From the NCBI GenBank assembly GCA_028554795.2, contig CM068830.1, positions 47,816,227 to 47,880,226 of the forward strand: a stretch of DNA of 64,000 nt, in the 5' to 3' direction. Shown in pieces: positions 25,468-37,535 of this stretch. The notes below the pieces were generated by a model. It saw only the letters and a list, made by a program, of their open reading frames with translations, made no database searches and was not told the DNA's origin. The position numbers and the translations under genes are program-made. Each line of letters opens with the position of its first letter. Positions within the stretch are counted from its first letter, which is position 1. The stretch comes from Sinohyriopsis cumingii. Taxonomy: Eukaryota; Mollusca; Bivalvia; Unionida; Unionidae.

Positions 25468-26081
25468 CTTTCCAACCCTTGCCTGCACATGTGTGAAAGT
25501 ATGTTTGTATGGGTATAGTCTGTCTATAAACCTCGTACCCTTGCATGTTTATGTGTATGTATGCAAGAATAGCATTTGTTTATAAATACTTCTACCCTTA
25601 TCTTTGGATAGTAGGATATAGGTGTGGGATAGTAGATCAACAAGCAGGTGCTGGATTGTAGGGTGTGTGTTGGATTGTAATAAATAAATGACTGCTGGAT
25701 AGTGGGGTGTTTGTTGAATAGAATATAAGAAAGTGTTACCATCACATTTCACATATGATGCCATTATTTTGTTTTAAAAATAAAGTCTAATACTTTGATA
25801 AGTTTTATAAATTACAAGACTGACCCACTTGAAAGCTTGGCCTCTTTGTGTTTGAGAGTAGATAAGCTCTATTTCAATGTTACTATCACCCGGGAATGGT
25901 AACGTATTTAGGAAATAATTTTGCACACTTTTATCATCACCTCGGATTGAAATAAATACAGAGTTTAATACAAATATAGTCAATCTAAGCGCACGTATAT
26001 TTGAATGTAAAGATTCTTCCATATGACTTTGGATATTGTTTTGTGGTCATATAGTTGTCAATCAATGACTATATTTATCAG
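25467..26081. other. Intron 7 remainder, no gene seen
   Basis: Between 25600 and 25720 there is a loose TGGATAGT/TGGATTGTA repeat. Otherwise nothing recognised. Confidence 0.55.
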
Positions 26082-26184
26082 ATTTTTGGGGACAACTGAT
26101 GAAACTACATCGGTAAAGGCGCTCCTCAAAAGCGTTACAATGCAAATCAAGAAAATATATGCTGTGCCAAGACCAGTGCCTGAG
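26082..26184 (+). CDS. NWD-like protein, exon 8 (NACHT)
   Basis: Residues 413-447. FLGTTDETTSVKALLKS with QIKKIYAV matches the NACHT segment after strand 2 in NWD proteins (R-F-L-G-T-T/S x x S S). This stretch contacts the nucleotide region in the family. The acceptor is TTATCAG|ATTTTT and the donor is CTGAG|GTAAGG. Confidence 0.93.
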
Positions 26185-26237
26185 GTAAGGAAATATTTCC
26201 ATGATCTTACGATCGTTGAAGAACATGGATTGCATCC

Positions 26238-26238
<1 letters not shown>

Positions 26239-26295
<57 letters not shown>
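26239..26295. repeat. (TA)n microsatellite in intron 8
   Basis: Perfect TA run about 55 bp after the exon 8 donor. Confidence 0.95.
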
Positions 26296-26296
<1 letters not shown>

Positions 26297-26693
26297 CAAA
26301 TGAAATACATTTTACGACCAAACACATATATTATCTTTCGTATTGATAGCTTTTCTTTTTCGTATAATTTAAAGGCGAGTTATAGCATATAATAATAATA
26401 TTTGTTGTTGTTTCCTCTATTTCTATGAAATGAACAATATCGAAGTATATTAGCTTTAAGGTAAATACCACATAGTAATTGCATTTTGTCCCTCAATGCG
26501 CTATCATTATTGTTTTAAAATATGTTTAAGCAATCGTCAAACTCTCTGGTAGCATTATTCAGAAAATCTGACGAAATTAATGTTTCAGTCTGATTTTTCT
26601 TGCCAATAGTGCCACAATAAAATAGAGATAGTTTTGGACTAAATACAGTCCAACATTTCGTGACGGAAAAAGAATTCATCTCCAATTTTGTAG
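26296..26693. other. Intron 8 remainder, no gene seen
   Basis: AT-rich, no recognisable element. Confidence 0.6.
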
Positions 26694-26906
26694 GTGTTCA
26701 ACGAATTAGTGGAGGACTTCCATGCTACCTTGATGTTTGCAAGGGCAAGCAAACCTTTAATTATTTTCTTTGACTCATTGGACCAACTGGATACCGGAAA
26801 CAATGCAAGGCAGCTGGCATGGTTACCTAAAAAACTTCCAAATTATGTCAAGATAATCGTTTCCACTCTTCCAGATGAAAACTATGAATGTCTTCCAGTT
26901 CTACGG
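26694..26906 (+). CDS. NWD-like protein, exon 9 (Walker B)
   Basis: Residues 448-518. KPLIIFFDSLDQLD is the Walker B strand with Asp474 and a second acidic residue (Asp477). ARQLAWLPKKLP and VKIIVSTLPDENYECL follow, the sensor-region block typical of NWD1/NWD2 (W-L-P x x L P and V-S-T-L-P). The acceptor is TTGTAG|GTG and the donor is CGG|GTAATA, phase 0 at both ends. Confidence 0.95.
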
Positions 26907-26931
26907 GTAATAAATAAACTTCTATATTTTA

Positions 26932-26999
26932 TTATACTTGTTTTTTTGTGTTGTAGATAGGTGTGTAGTTTTTATTAAATTTACTTATGACAAATCAAT
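26932..26999 (+). repeat. Inverted-repeat copy, partner at 32262
   Basis: About 65 bp after the exon 9 donor, including AGTTTTTATTAAATTTACTT. It recurs in reverse complement at 32262-32330 with a few differences. Confidence 0.7.
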
Positions 27000-27060
27000 A
27001 ATTTGCATCATTTATTTCTCGCTTTTGCTACTAATGTTGTATTAAATGCCACATAGATTT

Positions 27061-27079
27061 CACACACACACACACACAC

Positions 27080-27151
<72 letters not shown>
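27061..27151. repeat. (CA)n-(TA)n microsatellite
   Basis: A (CA)10 run passes into a (TA)n run. Confidence 0.95.
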
Positions 27152-27154
<3 letters not shown>

Positions 27155-28370
27155 AACGTGCTCCACCCCGGGGTTAATTTCCCAGTGCAAGCTCCCTTAT
27201 ATTTAGAAAATTTCTTCCTGTTTCGATGGTTCGGCAATCCTCAAACTGAGACTTTGAATTGGTTGCAATAGTATAATGTACTGGTAGTACATAGTAAGTC
27301 GTCTGATAACAGACGAAATCCCTGTAGAAATAATGGCTTCTTATACTAGCTACTTATCTGTGAGGAGATTATTTATCTAAGTATATAAACAACATAAAAT
27401 CTGAATGAGAAAAATAGAGGATTTATTTTAGTCTTAACATGTCAATAAACACTTCAATATAATAGAATTCACATATTCTCTTCATAGTCAATACATAAAT
27501 TAGTATAACAGAACGTGCATTTACTTATAACCAGCAGTCTCGACAGTTAGTATTAAATAATAATATTGATCAAATATAATTTACTGTAATACTTTTATAA
27601 TGTTTAGAGGGGTAACATTAAAATCCCAATACAAATGGATTCAAATAAATAGAATTAACAGGCGAAACGGGTGACCATTTCTTTTACGATAAAAATATAA
27701 AGTCATACAAATGTACTGAAATAGCGTTATGGAGGCCCTATATCCCTACGTAAGAGTATTCAACACTATCTTTGGCTTTGATTTTCCCTTGGTACATAAA
27801 CTTACTATTAAATTTTTATATTGCATAAATGAACGTATATTTTCTAATATTATTATTTCTGCTTAGAGAATGATAACATTCCCTATCACTTTTGGAAGCC
27901 GATAATATATTGTAGTTGTATACGAACCCGATGCCGGTTGAAGGGAAACTGACTCGTTTGCGCGACACCCATATTTATAACCTTCGGTTGCACTACACAG
28001 TGTAACACTCCGCCAAAATAGTACATATTGTTAACAAATATTAAGACTCAGTAAATACTAAATATCGTTAAATTATTGAGATACAAAACAAACATTAAAT
28101 GCTAATTATATTATTACAATCTTGATCGCAAACGTATGGTCAAACACTAGAATCCTTGTGTCACACGTATAAACAGTAAACATTGGCCTCCAAACAAGTT
28201 GGTGGTGCGGTAAAATTAGAACATGTACCATCCTAATGCGTTATCCTCGCAGGTGAAGGTAAGTTCATTATTTTCTTGTTGAGCATAACTTATTCTACGT
28301 AAAAACTAGTTATATCAACGGTTTATTGCTGTTCAATAATGACTGCATATACCGCGTAGTGGAAATCTGA
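27152..28370. other. Intron 9 stretch, no gene seen
   Basis: AT-rich sequence beginning TGTAACGTGCTCC and later containing AGTGTAACACTCCGCC near 28000. The two TGTAAC words suggested an LTR, but no target duplication or internal structure was found. Confidence 0.4.
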
Positions 28371-28745
28371 GGTGCCTCCAATACGTAAATTGCCTCCAAA
28401 ACAAAGATGGCGGACATCGTGAAATACATTGAACGTTGTACATAATATCAATCATACAGAACATTTGTTTTGTAATACATCGAACTTAACACAGTCTCAG
28501 AATATCCAGTTGTATATGAAACTAGTATATGTGTGATTTACAGCATTGAAATAATGTAAACCAATGATATAACACATTGGAGGTGCCTCCTCCTCCAGTA
28601 TATAAAGTGCCTCCAAAACAAAGATGGCGGACATTGTGAAATACATTGAACGTTGTACATAATATCAATCATACAGAACATTTGTTTTGTAATACATCGA
28701 ACTTAACATAGTCTCAGAATATCAATCTGTATATGAAACTAGTAT
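28371..28745 (+). repeat. Tandem duplication with an AAGATGGCGG motif
   Basis: A block of about 140 bp is present twice, starting near 28390 and 28607, with a spacing of about 217 bp and few differences. Each copy begins with GTGCCTCC/TTGCCTCC words and contains AAGATGGCGG (28404-28413 and 28621-28630), the YY1 binding consensus. The rest is AT-rich. Confidence 0.85.
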
Positions 28746-28767
28746 ATTTGTATTCATGTAAAATTCG

Positions 28768-28770
<3 letters not shown>

Positions 28771-28841
<71 letters not shown>
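28771..28841. repeat. (TA)n microsatellite
   Basis: Perfect TA run following the duplicated YY1-motif block. Confidence 0.95.
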
Positions 28842-28844
<3 letters not shown>

Positions 28845-29160
28845 TAACTGGCAACGAAGAGTGCGAAGCTAGTATCTAACTAGCCTGACTCTTTAATGAG
28901 TCTTTTTCGAAGGCAAATACAAAACATAGACAAGACAAATTAGTAAAACAGAAAAACGTTTATGTTTGCAAAACTTTACATGGCTGTTTTTACAGGAAGA
29001 AACCCTTAAAGGAGACCAGAAACCAATGGAAATATAGAATAATAATAAAAGTACTATAGCAGAAAACCTTATTCTGAAGTATCATCTGCGACCGTAATGC
29101 CAATATTTAAATATTGGCCTATCTTCTAGGAGCTGAATTTCCATAACCTCGAATGCAAAA

Positions 29161-29199
29161 TTTCCGCGCCTATTCGGTTACTTTCGGGATGTGACGTCA
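29161..29199 (+). promoter_or_regulatory. E2F-like and CRE sites before the THAP exon
   Basis: TTTCCGCGC (29161-29169) fits the E2F consensus, and the perfect palindrome TGACGTCA (29192-29199) is a full cAMP-response element. They lie 20-30 bp apart and about 45-80 bp before the first Cys of the THAP frame. This is a reasonable core of a small promoter, inferred from sequence only. Confidence 0.5.
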
Positions 29200-29241
29200 T
29201 AGTAGCGACTCCAGCAGCCTAAGTGGGAGTTGCCAGAGTAA

Positions 29242-29576
29242 AAGACAATACCGTTTTGCGTTGCTTACGGGTGTAATAGAACATTAAGAAAAGCCTGTGG
29301 ACATGTTTTTTTCTTTTCCGAAAGATATAGGCATCATGAAAGAATGGGTACATTATTACAAACGAGTCGATTTCAAAGCAACACCATACAGCACTATGTG
29401 CTCGTTACATTTCTCAAAGGAATGTTATGAGAGGGATCATGAAAAAATAGCAGCTCAAAGATACGCAAATGCTAGGCCTAGACTAAAAGTTGGCGCTGTT
29501 CCAGACATACCTTTGGGCATTTTAAATCCTGGGAAAAGAGTTAAACGTGTGAGTTACGAAAATAGGCAGAAGGACG
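29242..29576 (+). pseudogene. THAP zinc-finger exon, frame-broken
   Basis: Two frames that overlap at a run of seven T (29306-29312) together make a C2CH THAP domain. The first part reads FCVAYGCN, the C-x4-C pair. The second reads FSFPKD, then W, then YSTMCSLHFS, supplying the third Cys and the His. VPDIPLG closes the domain. The usual first Met codon before PFC is ATA here. The end has a consensus donor, GACGA|GTAAGT (29577). THAP domains bind DNA in transcription factors and in P-element-type transposases. No downstream exon or transposase was found. It may be the first exon of a nested gene or transposon remnant. A one-base error in the T run cannot be excluded. Confidence 0.7.
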
Positions 29577-30979
29577 AGTAAGTGACCACAAAATGCAACA
29601 ATCAATCCACATATCTTTTATCTAAAACAGCAGTGCTAAAAACAAATCTGATAGCCCGACACCCTGGGCCCCTTCTGGTTTTTTAGTTTCGGCCCATCCT
29701 GTATTCAAAAGTGAGGTGCCAGTCAGGCTTGTCGAAACAAAAATTGTTTGCCTGAGGAAACTTTGATCGCGCTGGTGAAATGAGTAAATGTATTTTCAAG
29801 ATGTTGACATACATGCCTTAACATGGCACAATCTAAATCAAATCACCACTGTCCTAGGTGAAATTTAGATTTGATTTTAATCAAATGGAAGCTTTGCTGA
29901 AAATAAGATTCTAAACCTGTCGTGTTTCGAGAAAACACAATTTTCAGTAATCTTATAAAAATTAATTTTTTTAAAAAAATGCATTGTATACATGTAGTAT
30001 GCATAAACGGTAATCTGTATTAATTGGAACTGATATAAAACTATTCCTTGGGCAGTTTAAAAAGCAGCGATTAAAAAAAAAGGCCAAAGTTTCACAGTAA
30101 CTGTCTGACAATAGAACGGGGGGAGGGGACTACTGACCCCCCACCCCTTGCCCCAATGTGCGACCGCCCAATTGACGTGCCTTTTCTCGCTGTGATACGC
30201 CTTATTATTCCTCCATGACAAGCCCCTTTTACATATTCTGGTCAGTTCTGGCTAAATTGCAAAATAGCTAAAGTTTTGATTTAAGTACGCAAACAATAAA
30301 GCCGGTGTGACTAATGAACAGAATCCTTATCCTTGCATTGATCTTGTTAAAAGGACTGCCCTTCGGACATACTTCAAAGAAACCATGTTCGACAGTGTGT
30401 GTATGTATGTGTAAGCACCAGCAATTGATTACCAAATAAACAATGCCTATTTTGTTGTTACTTACAATGCCATGGACTTCATTTTAACAGTTCAAATCTG
30501 CAGTCACAAGTTACCGTACATGTGGCAACTGTTTTTCTCAAGCTTTATGCCCCACCTTATTTCCTTAGGTTTAAGTCTTAATGCATGTAACACTGTTTGC
30601 TGATTAAAATATTTATTCAGCATAGTTCTTTAGGGCCACATATACTGCATGGTATATTTTGTTTTATTCCTTGTAATTTAATCATGGTAATTAAACTTTT
30701 CATATACGGTAGAGGAATGTCAGGTGTTAACTGGCGGAGTTTCTTTGGCGGAAATGGAGATGCGATTTTGTTTGCAGAGAAAATTTCAACGTGATCATTC
30801 ATTTAAGCTAATTGGTGACAATTTTATTCTTTTAATTATTTTTTTTTACTATAGTACTGTTGTAGTTGTTTAAAAAATCTGAAATTTACTTGAATAATGT
30901 TTAATCTTCACGTTCTGTTTACTGATGAAGAAAAAAAGAAGAAAAAAAAACTGTTGTATGATATTAATTATTTCGTCCA
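29577..30979. other. Intron 9 stretch after the THAP exon
   Basis: About 1.4 kb with a G-rich and C-rich patch (30118-30155) and A-rich runs. No continuing THAP or transposase exon recognised. Confidence 0.5.
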
Positions 30980-30984
30980 GTGCC

Positions 30985-31085
30985 GGGTTTAGACGTGTGT
31001 GCGTGTGATTTGAATTTTTAACGTAGCTTTAACAATTTTTCAGTCATATCGCTACGATGTCAGCAGTGTGGCAGTTTAGACTGTG
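30985..31085 (-). mobile_element. SINE 3' fragment, antisense
   Basis: The minus strand matches the tail of the SINE at 11167 (GAAAAATTGTTAAAGC) with a short (CA)-type end. The tRNA head is missing, as in a 5'-truncated copy. Confidence 0.75.
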
Positions 31086-32257
<1,172 letters not shown>

Positions 32258-32261
32258 AATT

Positions 32262-32330
32262 GATTTGTCATAAGTAAATTTAATAAAAACTACACACTCA
32301 TCCACACAAAAATATAACAAGTATAGTATA
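32262..32330 (-). repeat. Inverted-repeat copy, partner at 26932
   Basis: Reverse complement of 26932-26999 over about 65 bp with scattered changes. It too lies near a (CA)n-(TA)n tract. Confidence 0.7.
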
Positions 32331-32677
32331 CTAATCATCAGATACAAATAAGATACGCATTAATTACAATACTGTATGAGATTTATATCTGGCTATTTGC
32401 TTAAAATTTTACTCCATTGACAATTTTCTTACTCAACAAATTCTTTGTTACATTGATAAAATAGATTTCAATTCGTTTCTGATCTTAAATATTTCCTCAT
32501 TACGATGATAACATGGAAGTTTAAATATTCGTATGCTTTATTTACTAGCAGATCTCTTGCATTAAATAAATCGGAAGTTTTATAATTAATTTCGTTATTG
32601 ATTTAATTAGTGTTTGCTTTGGTCCAGTAATACGTTTTAAAACTGTGGACTCCAAATGTGCTCCATGTTTAACTGAG

Positions 32678-33038
32678 CTTGTTAATTATTATGAAAATGA
32701 TAACCAGACCCGAATGAGTGACGCAACAAAGTTCCACGAAGTCCCCACTCTTCCGGACAAGGATGTCAGCAGAATCATCGACAGATTGCTGTCGGTGAAC
32801 AAAAGAACATTGACAAAAGAACAGAAAAGTGTCCTCCAGAAGGCGTTCCATAAATGCCCTTTAGCCATCTTCCTGAAACTTTCTTTTGACGAAGCGCTTC
32901 GTTGGAAGTCTTTCATAAAGAAAGAAGAACTCGTTTTGCAGTCATCTATCAGAGAGAGCATAAATGCATTGTTCCAGCGTTTGGAGGTATCGCATGGCAA
33001 GCTGTTTGTCTCTAGATCGCTTGGATACCTTACAACAG
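32678..33038 (+). CDS. NWD-like protein, exon 10 (NACHT C-terminal part)
   Basis: Residues 519-638. FHEVPTLPDKDVSRIIDRLL matches the V-P-P-L-P x x D segment after Walker B. KSVLQKAFHKCPLAIFLKLS with FDEALRW is the helical NACHT-associated block. FVSRSLGYLTT ends the exon at TACAACAG|GTAAGG. The start is chosen at CTGAG|CTTGTT because this keeps phase 0 with exon 9. An upstream CAG at 32625-32627 has a better acceptor but breaks the frame. The open frame continues upstream to 32645, so the exact start is the weak point. Confidence 0.85.
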
Positions 33039-33207
33039 GTAAGGAAATATGTATATTTTAATATGTTTTCCTGAATTCATTCATGCGCTAGTCTGGGTGA
33101 TGATCACGCAGGTATTATCAGTGCCAACTACATCTGAAGAAGAGGCAAGACTCAGTCATTATTATTTTGAGCTTGGATAGTTTATAGCCTTGAATCTGAA
33201 CACTAAG

Positions 33208-33265
<58 letters not shown>

Positions 33266-34375
33266 CACACACAAAGAGAGTATCTTTTAGATCATGTATG
33301 TCACTATCTGAGTCTATGGGAATTTAACATTAGTTGTGCGGCAGTATGACTCTCTCACTTTAAATAGAGAATGACAGAAACATCTATTTAATGACAAACA
33401 CGCGTTCTAGATATGTGAAAAACCATGGAAATTTCAAGGTCTGATTTTATGCTACAGTGTATTTTTAAAACTGGGGAAGTGCAGTAGAGATACCGATTTC
33501 TTCTGCATATACCGATCGGAAGGCTGACTAAATTCCAGAAATGTAGCTGCATAGTTGTTTCAACTTCTGTAAGGAGAACATAAATGAAATCAGTCTCATT
33601 TATCTATAGCTATTTTGATATTGTTACCGAAAGAAAGTGAGTACTAAAAATTAATAATAATCACAAAGCAAAAGTTTTATTTCAAAATGAGGACTTTGAT
33701 ATGCCTCATTCCAATTATTAATTTACTCGTAATTAATGTCGAGTGAGTACTGTATCTCCCCTACTTATAATATGCATAAGTTCTAACTGGGAAAAATGAA
33801 TGAAGAAAACAATAGTGTATAATACAATATGAACTTTAGCAGTAGACTTATTTACGCAGTTGACATGTTTGATTAGTGCTGTGGACTTCACTGCTTCATG
33901 ACGGTTTCGTCTTGCCACCGACTAAAACTGATTGCCGAGCATAGAAAAAGAGATAGTCGTAATGTTCATGAAAACACTATTGTACTTTTTCATAGTTTTT
34001 CGGGAATTGCTGTCCAAAATAGAATAATGACCACATACAAATGAATCCGAGCTTTGTAATTGCACATTATTGAATATGGTTGGAATACTATTTCTTTGGA
34101 TAATATCTGGATTATCGTCTTCAATCGGCCACAGATAACCATTGTTTTCATAGCAGATGACATTCGTCCGTTTTGATAAAATACGTGCAAAATCTTTGGG
34201 TTTTCAGTTGGGGAATTAATTTGTTTTACATAAACCATACGATTCCATGAGTTTATGCGTGGTCTGTGTGTGAGAAGATTTTGAAGTTCATTCTAAGATC
34301 ACATATGTAATGATTGACATTAATTTCATACTTTATCTTATTTGTAAACTGGACAGTACGGTAAATAGAGGTAAA
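33039..34375. other. Intron 10, 5' part
   Basis: Contains a (TA)n tract at 33209-33260. The rest is AT-rich without coding remnants. Confidence 0.55.
33209..33260. repeat. (TA)n microsatellite
   Basis: Perfect TA run about 170 bp after the exon 10 donor. Confidence 0.95.
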
Positions 34376-34576
34376 GGAAGATAGCGCGCTCTTCTTCTTG
34401 GTCATACTGAATGATAGTTTGAAACCCGTAACAAGTGTTTATACGTGTCACCCAAACCTAGGGGATATAACTCTGAACAGCTTTCCATAGCATCAGAATA
34501 TTGCCGCTTGTGACTGAATTCTCCGTTAATGGAGATATCTACGGAGCCCGTGAAGGGACACACTTCACATTTTTTG

Positions 34577-34860
34577 TAATCCGTGTCTCGGTTTACTAAT
34601 CCGAGATCTCGGTTTACTAATCCGAGATCTCGATTTATTAATCCGAGATCTCGGTTTACTAATCCGAGATCTCGATTTAGTAATCCGAGATCTCGATTTA
34701 CTAATCCAAGATTTCGGTTTACTAATCCGAGATTTCGATTTACTAATCCGAGATCTCGGTTTACTAATCCGAGATCTCGGTTTACTAATCTGAAATTTCG
34801 ATTTACTAATCCGAGATCTCGGTTTACTAACCTGAGATCTCGATTTATTAATCCATATTA
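34577..34860 (+). repeat. 21-bp minisatellite, left array
   Basis: About 13 units of GAGATCTCGGTTTACTAATC plus one C. Each unit junction holds the 12-bp palindrome CCGAGATCTCGG. The period of 21 bp keeps frames open on both strands, giving seven-residue protein repeats that are not real. Confidence 0.93.
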
Positions 34861-35237
34861 ACAAAGACAAGTAAACTTTAGATCTTTTAACCCGAACAAA
34901 AGTTCCCTATGATCGAACCCGAATCCAAAATCTACATACTATTAACAAGCCCTATACGGACCTAACTACTTACTCTAAATTGGGGCTTCAAGAGACTATA
35001 AAAAAAGATGGACCTGCAGACGGACAAGTTGACAAACACTCAACTGCCTTGACAAAACAAATATACCTGATTTTTCGCACAAGCAGGTATTATGAAAGCA
35101 TTATCTCAAACGTAATAATCATGAACACTTAAATGCTTTAGAAGTATACTGTGGGGCTTTACTACAGGATCACCGACAGTGAGAATGCTTGGCTTACTTG
35201 ATACAGCAAAGAATACTTTCTTATCTATCCTCGTCAC

Positions 35238-35375
35238 TTCACGGATTAGTAAATCGAGATCTCGGATTAGTAAATCGAGATCTCCGATTAGTAAATCGAG
35301 ATCTCGGATTAATATTTATTATCTCGGATTATTAAATCGAGATCTCGGATTAGTAAACCGAGATCTCGGATTACA
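35238..35375 (-). repeat. 21-bp minisatellite, right array
   Basis: Same unit as 34577-34860 but in reverse complement, with one decayed unit near 35310-35330. Confidence 0.93.
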
Positions 35376-35575
35376 AAAGATGTGAAGTGTGTCCCTTCAC
35401 GGACTCCGTAGGTATCTCCATTAACGGAGAATTCAGTCACAAGCGGCAATATTCTGATCCTATGGAAAGCTGTTCAGAGTTATATCCCCTAGGTTTGGGT
35501 GACAGGTATAAACACTTGTTACGGGTTTCAAACTATCATTCAGTATGACCAAGAAGAAGCGCGCGCAATCTTCCT

Positions 35576-35665
35576 TAGTAAACCGAGATCTCGGATTACT
35601 AAATCGAGATCTCGGATTAGTAAATAGAGATCTCGGATTAGTAAACCGAGATCTCGGATTACAAA
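35576..35665 (-). repeat. 21-bp minisatellite, third array
   Basis: Four to five units in the right-arm orientation, followed by the GTGAAGAGTGTCCCTTCACG junction. Confidence 0.9.
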
Positions 35666-35701
35666 AAAATGTGAAGAGTGTCCCTTCACGGGCTCCGTAG
35701 A

Positions 35702-37280
35702 TACCACATTCTTATGGAAAACGCAAAGAAATCTGTGATGATTCAATGAACATTTACTTGCATATGTACTCAATAAACAATAAGGACAATGACTGAAACT
35801 TATAAAGAATATGTGCATGTGACAGTCGGAAAGAAAATGAAAAGAAAAACCGTGTTAATATGACAAATCTTATCGAAAATTAGACTGTCAGTGAAGATGA
35901 AAAAAATGTCTCGAATTTGTTATCAGTGCAACAACAAACAAATATACCTGGAAAAAGTATGTCTATACACTTTAGTAAACGATTGGGTTATCACATGCAT
36001 TTTCACTAAATGATGATATAGAGTGTTTTACATTTTAACTGTCAACAAAAGAATCACAAAAGTTGTCACTGAATTTTCGTCGTGTCTCAGATGTGACATC
36101 ATGGCAGCATGTCTGGCTGGGAATGAAAGGCGACTTTACCTAAATTGCACACTTTGGGCTTCTCATAGTATTTCACCACTTACTTGACATTAGTGGAAAG
36201 ATGATTCTCCGTATGAATACAGGCGTTGTACTAACAACGATATTCTCTATACACTACAATTAATGTAGCAAAGTGGCTGTCTAGTTGTTGATGTCCATAA
36301 TTATTTTATTTCAGTGCATGATATAGACTGACAACATAGATGAATACATTAGTTTGGTTTGGTGAGTTAAATATGTAAATATAGATGAATACGGCAGTTT
36401 GTATATACTGATAACATATAGACATAAGAAGGGTAATTGATAACCTTGCCGAAATCAAAGGAAGCAATGGTTGTAGGTCTACTCTCCTGGAGTTAATACT
36501 TTCCTATACACACATATGTCTGCATTAGGAATATCAGCCAACATTGGTGAACAGTTAAATTAAGTGACACACACAAACACGATTACATTGATACATAATC
36601 TAGAAACTGTCTTGGGTCTCTTGCTGCTCCAAATACGTCTTGATGAAACAAGAACATCAAATCTCCTCTTGAAATTCGTTGTTCCACACGACGGTTGTAA
36701 TCCCGTTGTCATTCAGATAACTGCGATAATCGACTTGACATACATAACATTGTTCTTTTGTCAGTAGCGTGATTCTCTTGGAAATGTGTTTGTTAAGGGA
36801 TTCTCATTTTCTAACCATGGCACGAGGACCTTTCCTTTTTAGTTTCCTTCATCGTTTCTAACTTATCCATAATTTTATGACTATGCCTGCTGCGAAGTTT
36901 GTTCTTGCTCGTATATGTCCATGGATACATTTTCCACCAGTGAACTTATAGTTGTGAAGGAGAACTTCCTTGAGAACCCTGATTTCAGTGGCATTGTCTA
37001 ATTTTACATACATAACTGTGTTAACTCTATTGCTTATTGTTTGAGAAATTTAAATTCACTTGTCACTTCCTTGGCCTGGCGTGAAAAAAAATCACAACCA
37101 ACAATAACATCCAGCATATTCATCATCGGAAATACCGTAGGTACTAAATTAGCATGCGGCTTCAAGCAGAAGTAGGTAAGATCTAAGTTAATTATTGTGG
37201 GACAAAGTTAGCTTGAATTAGTAAAATAAATATACTGACTTATTTTTGACACAATGTCCCTAAAAACAAAGGAAAAGTTG
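35702..37280. other. Intron 10 stretch, no gene seen
   Basis: AT-rich. The small frame at 36564-36767 has no recognised motif. Confidence 0.5.
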
Positions 37281-37283
37281 AAT

Positions 37284-37286
<3 letters not shown>

Positions 37287-37315
<29 letters not shown>

Positions 37316-37535
37316 ATTTGGATTTTTAAGGTAGCTTTAACAATTTTTCGGTGATAATGCTACGATGTCTGCAGTGTACAGTTTATAGTGCTGCCTAGCA
37401 CTGGGGTATCGTGCTGCAGACATGTAGCATTATGTCCCACCCAGTCACATCTTCCTGACAACAGGCCGACCAGCCCTAGCTCTAACCTCTAAATACATCC
37501 GAGACGGACGCTCAAACCACTAGGCCAAGGATGTG
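37287..37535 (-). mobile_element. tRNA-derived SINE, antisense, with (CA)n tail
   Basis: The minus strand reads a tRNA-like head (TGGCCTAGTGG A-box word) and then the same body and tail as the SINE at 11167, ending in a (CA)14 run, seen as (GT)n at 37287-37314. Slightly shorter than the 11167 copy. Confidence 0.82.

Larger units (their letters stand above)
34376..35701. mobile_element. Foldback-like element with minisatellite arms
   Basis: The left arm (34376-34860) and right arm (35238-35577) are near-identical in reverse complement. Each has an outer unique part, from GGAAGAT and GCGCGC to GTGAAGGGACAC, and an inner 21-bp minisatellite. The loop (34861-35237) is unique AT-rich sequence. 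A third block (35578-35701) repeats the minisatellite and the GTCCCTTCAC end in the right-arm orientation. Long inverted arms built of tandem repeats are the hallmark of foldback transposons. No transposase is present. The close match of the arms suggests recent origin or gene conversion. Confidence 0.7.

Noticed and set aside
27152..28008. Solo LTR bounded by TGTAAC words
   Set aside because: No target duplication, no polypurine tract or primer site, and the two ends do not match as an LTR.
28871..28921. Rho-type or other bacterial-style regulatory sites
   Set aside because: The window is eukaryotic, so bacterial terminators and ribosome binding sites do not apply.
32628..32677. Alternative exon 10 start after the CAG at 32625-32627
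   Set aside because: Would put exon 10 out of phase with the exon 9 donor and create a stop.
34565..34870. Overlapping open frames on both strands with seven-residue repeats
   Set aside because: The 21-bp minisatellite is a multiple of three, so every frame stays open. There is no coding signal.
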